A DNA stretch of 8,794 nt, from assembly GCA_003164375.1 (NCBI GenBank), contig PLTE01000166.1, forward strand, positions 1 to 8,794. Direction: 5' to 3'. Under the pieces are notes generated by a model. The model saw only the letters and a list, made by a program, of their open reading frames with translations. It was not told the DNA's origin and did no database searches. Below, piece after piece: positions 6,653 through 8,794 of this stretch; position 1 is the stretch's first letter, and each line of letters begins with the position of its first letter. Source of the DNA: Hyphomicrobiales bacterium. Lineage in GTDB: Bacteria > Pseudomonadota > Alphaproteobacteria > Rhizobiales > Xanthobacteraceae. The translations under genes were made by a program, and so were the position numbers.

Positions 6653-6681
6653 TGGGTAATGGCAGCCAACGGATTACGCAA
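6653..6681 (-). promoter_or_regulatory. Candidate promoter for tRNA-Cys
   Basis: On the minus strand TTGCGT (6681-6676) and TACCCA (6658-6653) are 17 nt apart, the -10 box ending about 10 nt before the mature tRNA. The position is right for a tRNA promoter, but the -10 box is weak; a second pair (TTGCGC and CTAACG) about 30 nt further upstream is also possible. Confidence 0.3.
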
Positions 6682-6817
6682 TGGCCCCACCGCGTTAGGG
6701 TTTTTTCCGCCGACCGCGCAACGATTGTCACGGCGAATCGGTAAGTTCCGCGGGTGCGCGGATACCGAGGCCAGGAGCTTCGGGTTACGCGCTATTGCGG
6801 AGGGCTTCGACGCTTGC

Positions 6818-6842
6818 GTTTTGCCGCACTGTGTCGCAAAAC
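6818..6842. repeat. Inverted repeat in the leader of the PCMT-like gene
   Basis: GTTTTGC (6818-6824) and GCAAAAC (6836-6842) are perfect arms around an 11-nt centre, ending 28 nt before the ATG at 6871. It could be a protein-binding site or leader hairpin; it may also be chance. Confidence 0.3.
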
Positions 6843-6870
6843 CGGGCCTTGGTCATAGGGGGACCGAGAC

Positions 6871-7524
6871 ATGTTCGACACCGCCATGGCGCGCCGGATG
6901 ATGGTCGACGGGCAGGTTCGCACCGTCGATGTCACCAATCTCGACTTGATCGGGGCGATGCTGGCGGTGCCGCGCGAACTCTTCATGCCGCCCGGAATGA
7001 CCGCGCAGGCCTATGTCGACAGCGAAATCACGATCGGCAAAAGCCGCGCGCTGCTCAAGCCCATGGTTCTCGCCAAGCTGATCCAAGCCGCCGAGCTCGG
7101 CGCCGGCGATCACGTTCTCGATGTCGGGTGCGGCACCGGTTATTCGGCAGCGCTGTTATCGCGGCTGGCCGGATCGGTGGTTGCGCTGGAAGAGGACGCG
7201 GCATTGGCCCACCAAGCCCAGACGGCGCTGGCTGAAGCCGGCGCCGCTACGGTGGTCGTCGCCACCGGCCCATTGACGGCAGGATGGCCGGCGGCCGCTC
7301 CCTACGACCTCATTCTGCTCGACGGCGCCACCGAGATCGTGCCCGATTCGCTGGGACAACAATTGAAGCCGAACGGACGAATCGTCGGCGTTTTCGGCCA
7401 TGGCCCGACCGGCAAAGCCATGAATTACAGCCTGATCGAAGGCCGGCTTCGCGGCCGCCCGATCTTCGACGCGGCGGCGCCCGTGCTGCCCGGTTTTGTC
7501 GCCCCGGCTGTTTTCGCTTTTTAA
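6871..7524 (+). CDS. Protein-L-isoaspartate O-methyltransferase-like protein, divergent active site
   Basis: The 217-residue product starts at ATG 6871 behind AGGGGGA (6857-6863). It has the class I SAM-binding motif VLDVGCGTGY (82-91), acidic strand-2 end ALEEDA (105-110) and the fold of PCMT proteins, including the N-terminal AVPRELFMP (32-40) shared with true Pcm. However the catalytic TxSxP motif of Pcm is replaced: residues 56-64 read GKSRALLKP, so the conserved Ser is Leu62. The C-terminal family motif around FVPL is also not evident. It therefore belongs to the PCMT family by descent, but repair of isoaspartate is doubtful. It precedes a tolC-like gene on the same strand by 272 bp, a pairing I believe is common in Hyphomicrobiales, suggesting a link to the envelope or secretion. 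No signal peptide; cytoplasmic. Confidence 0.88.
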   Translation: MFDTAMARRMMVDGQVRTVDVTNLDLIGAMLAVPRELFMPPGMTAQAYVDSEITIGKSRALLKPMVLAKLIQAAELGAGDHVLDVGCGTGYSAALLSRLAGSVVALEEDAALAHQAQTALAEAGAATVVVATGPLTAGWPAAAPYDLILLDGATEIVPDSLGQQLKPNGRIVGVFGHGPTGKAMNYSLIEGRLRGRPIFDAAAPVLPGFVAPAVFAF

Positions 7525-7528
7525 GACC

Positions 7529-7570
7529 CGTTCTGGCTGCCGCCTTACGGGGGCAACGACCACCGGAACG
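7529..7570 (+). terminator. Nested hairpin after the PCMT-like gene
   Basis: Just past the stop, CGTTCTGG (7529-7536) can pair with CCGGAACG (7563-7570, one G-U), and within it TGCCGCC with GGGGGCA (7538-7555, one mismatch, TTAC loop). No T-run follows, so it may weaken rather than end transcription, or be a 3' stabilising structure before tolC. Confidence 0.3.
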
Positions 7571-7796
7571 TAATCAGCGCATAAACCGGGCGGGCAGCGA
7601 CCTGTGGCGCTTATGTGCCATGGCCCAGATTTTTGCGTTTCATCCCCAGGTATGGGGTTTCACCCGCTGCGCCAGACGCTTACAGTCGATCGAGTTGCGT
7701 CTCCGGCCAACATTGGTGACCGGGGTATGCGCATGCGTTCCTTTCGAGGATCCACCGCAGGGGCGGGCGGAGGAGGGTGGGAGTCGTGTCTACGTC

Positions 7797-8794
7797 ATGA
7801 GCGGACGAAGACTGCGGGCGCATATCCGGTTCGTCGCAAGCCTCGCTCTGGGCAGCGCTGTCATTGCCGCTGCCTGCATAACGGCTTCCGCTGACACGCT
7901 CGAATGGGCTTTGGTTCAGGCCTATCAGAACAATCCGTCGCTCAATGCGCAGCGCGCGGCGCTGCGTGCCACCGACGAAAACGTGCCGCAGGCCTTGTCC
8001 GGCTATAGACCGCGGCTCAGCGTGACTTCGACCGACGGCTTTAACTACAACAGCACGCTGGCGCACACCATCAATCAGGCGGTGTTTCCGAACACCGTTT
8101 CTTATACGAACATCGCCGCCGACACCGGCTCGCGCGGCGTCGGCGCGACGGCATCGGAGACGCTCTACAACGGCATGCAAACCGCCAATCGCACCCGCCA
8201 GGCCGAAAGCCAGGTGATGGGCGCGCGCGAAACCTTGCGCGTCACCGAGCAACAAGTGCTGCTCGATGCCTCGACCGCCTACATGAATTTGCTGCGCGAT
8301 CAGGCCATTCTTGATCTGAACCGGCGCAACGTCGAAGTGCTCACCGAGCAGCTCAAACAGACTCGCGATCGTTTCAATGTCGGCGAGGTGACGCGCACCG
8401 ACGTCGCCCAGGCCGAATCGCGGCTGGCCGCCGGGCGATCCGCCTTGCTCGGAGCGCAGTCGAACTTCGTGACGTCGCAGGCCAATTACCGGCGCGTCAT
8501 CGGCGTCGACCCGGGACGGCTGGCGCCCGGCACGCCGGTCGACCGGCTGTCGCCCGGCACGCTGCCCGGCGCCATCAATCAGGGCGAGACCCAGTCGCCG
8601 TCGGTGGGCGCCGCCATGTACGGGGTCGATATCGCGGCGTTATCGGTCAAGGTCAGCGAAGGGGCGCTTTATCCGAGCCTGGTGGTGACGGCCAGTGCCT
8701 CGAAATATTATGATCCCCTCTACAACGTCAACAAGCAGACCAGCGCTTCGATTCTCGGCGCGCTGACGGTGCCGATCTACCAGGGCGGCGCCGA
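7797..8794 (+). CDS. tolC: TolC-family outer membrane efflux/secretion protein, N-terminal part, cut by window edge
   Basis: Open from ATG 7797 to the right edge (332 codons). Residues 1-32 form a signal peptide: basic MSGRRLRAHIR, hydrophobic core, then ASA before D33. The mature start TLEWALVQAYQNNPSLNAQR is the classic TolC beginning, followed by YRPRLSV, the periplasmic helices with LDASTAYMNLLRDQAILDLN and LKQTRDRFNVGEVTRTDVAQAESRLA, and the start of the second repeat (ALYPSLVV). The protein forms a trimeric outer-membrane channel used by type I secretion and RND pumps. The ribosome binding site is weak: GGGAG is 13 nt and AGGAGGG 19 nt from the ATG, but no better in-frame start exists. 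The efflux adaptor at the left edge could use such a channel, although the genes are far apart. Family certain; symbol by similarity. Confidence 0.93.
   Translation, partial: MSGRRLRAHIRFVASLALGSAVIAAACITASADTLEWALVQAYQNNPSLNAQRAALRATDENVPQALSGYRPRLSVTSTDGFNYNSTLAHTINQAVFPNTVSYTNIAADTGSRGVGATASETLYNGMQTANRTRQAESQVMGARETLRVTEQQVLLDASTAYMNLLRDQAILDLNRRNVEVLTEQLKQTRDRFNVGEVTRTDVAQAESRLAAGRSALLGAQSNFVTSQANYRRVIGVDPGRLAPGTPVDRLSPGTLPGAINQGETQSPSVGAAMYGVDIAALSVKVSEGALYPSLVVTASASKYYDPLYNVNKQTSASILGALTVPIYQGGA

Noticed and set aside
6229..6731. Minus-strand open frames across the tRNA region
   Set aside because: They run through tRNA-Asn and tRNA-Cys and are explained by those genes.
7604..7894. 96-codon plus-strand frame overlapping the tolC start
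   Set aside because: Overlaps the TolC signal peptide by about 100 nt, has no RBS and a composition (Gly/Arg/Cys) unlike a real gene.
7680..8255. 191-codon minus-strand frame opposite the tolC start
   Set aside because: It is antisense to a recognisable TolC signal peptide and N-terminus and its sequence looks like reverse-strand composition bias.

Overview
The window looks like chromosomal DNA of an alphaproteobacterium, probably of the Hyphomicrobiales. Three things point there: high G+C with strong GC3-type codon use, a TolC-family gene placed right after a divergent protein-isoaspartate-methyltransferase-like gene, and the form of the tRNAs. This placement is inference from gene order and composition; no marker gene fixes the genus.

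Layout. Positions 1-647 (minus) hold the N-terminal part of an RND-type efflux periplasmic adaptor that runs off the left edge. A divergent intergenic region (648-943) with one small inverted repeat separates it from a complete M24-family metallopeptidase (944-2128, plus). Converging on that gene is a minus-strand block: a purple-acid-phosphatase-like metallophosphoesterase (6123-4693), a CHAT-domain caspase-like protease (4681-2489) whose ribosome binding site overlaps the phosphoesterase stop codon, and after a 117-bp gap a 75-residue two-TM protein (2371-2144). Upstream of this block, also on the minus strand, lie tRNA-Cys(GCA) and tRNA-Asn(GTT), with two adjacent GC-rich hairpins between them. 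On the plus strand follow a PCMT-like methyltransferase (6871-7524) and the start of a TolC-family outer membrane protein (7797 to the right edge).

How they fit together. The two ends look like ordinary envelope and housekeeping content: efflux adaptor, M24 peptidase, methyltransferase and TolC. The middle is the accessory part. The phosphoesterase and CHAT protease have intact active-site motifs, are translationally coupled, and both begin with a helical or basic segment followed by a proline-rich linker. That is the layout expected of a two-component conflict or signalling module, with CHAT as a cysteine-protease effector and the phosphoesterase as a partner enzyme or second effector. The block sits immediately 3' of a tRNA-Asn gene, a common position for acquired DNA, but I see no integrase and no duplicated tRNA end in the window. 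The function of the pair is inferred, not shown. No CRISPR array, insertion sequence or replication origin was seen.
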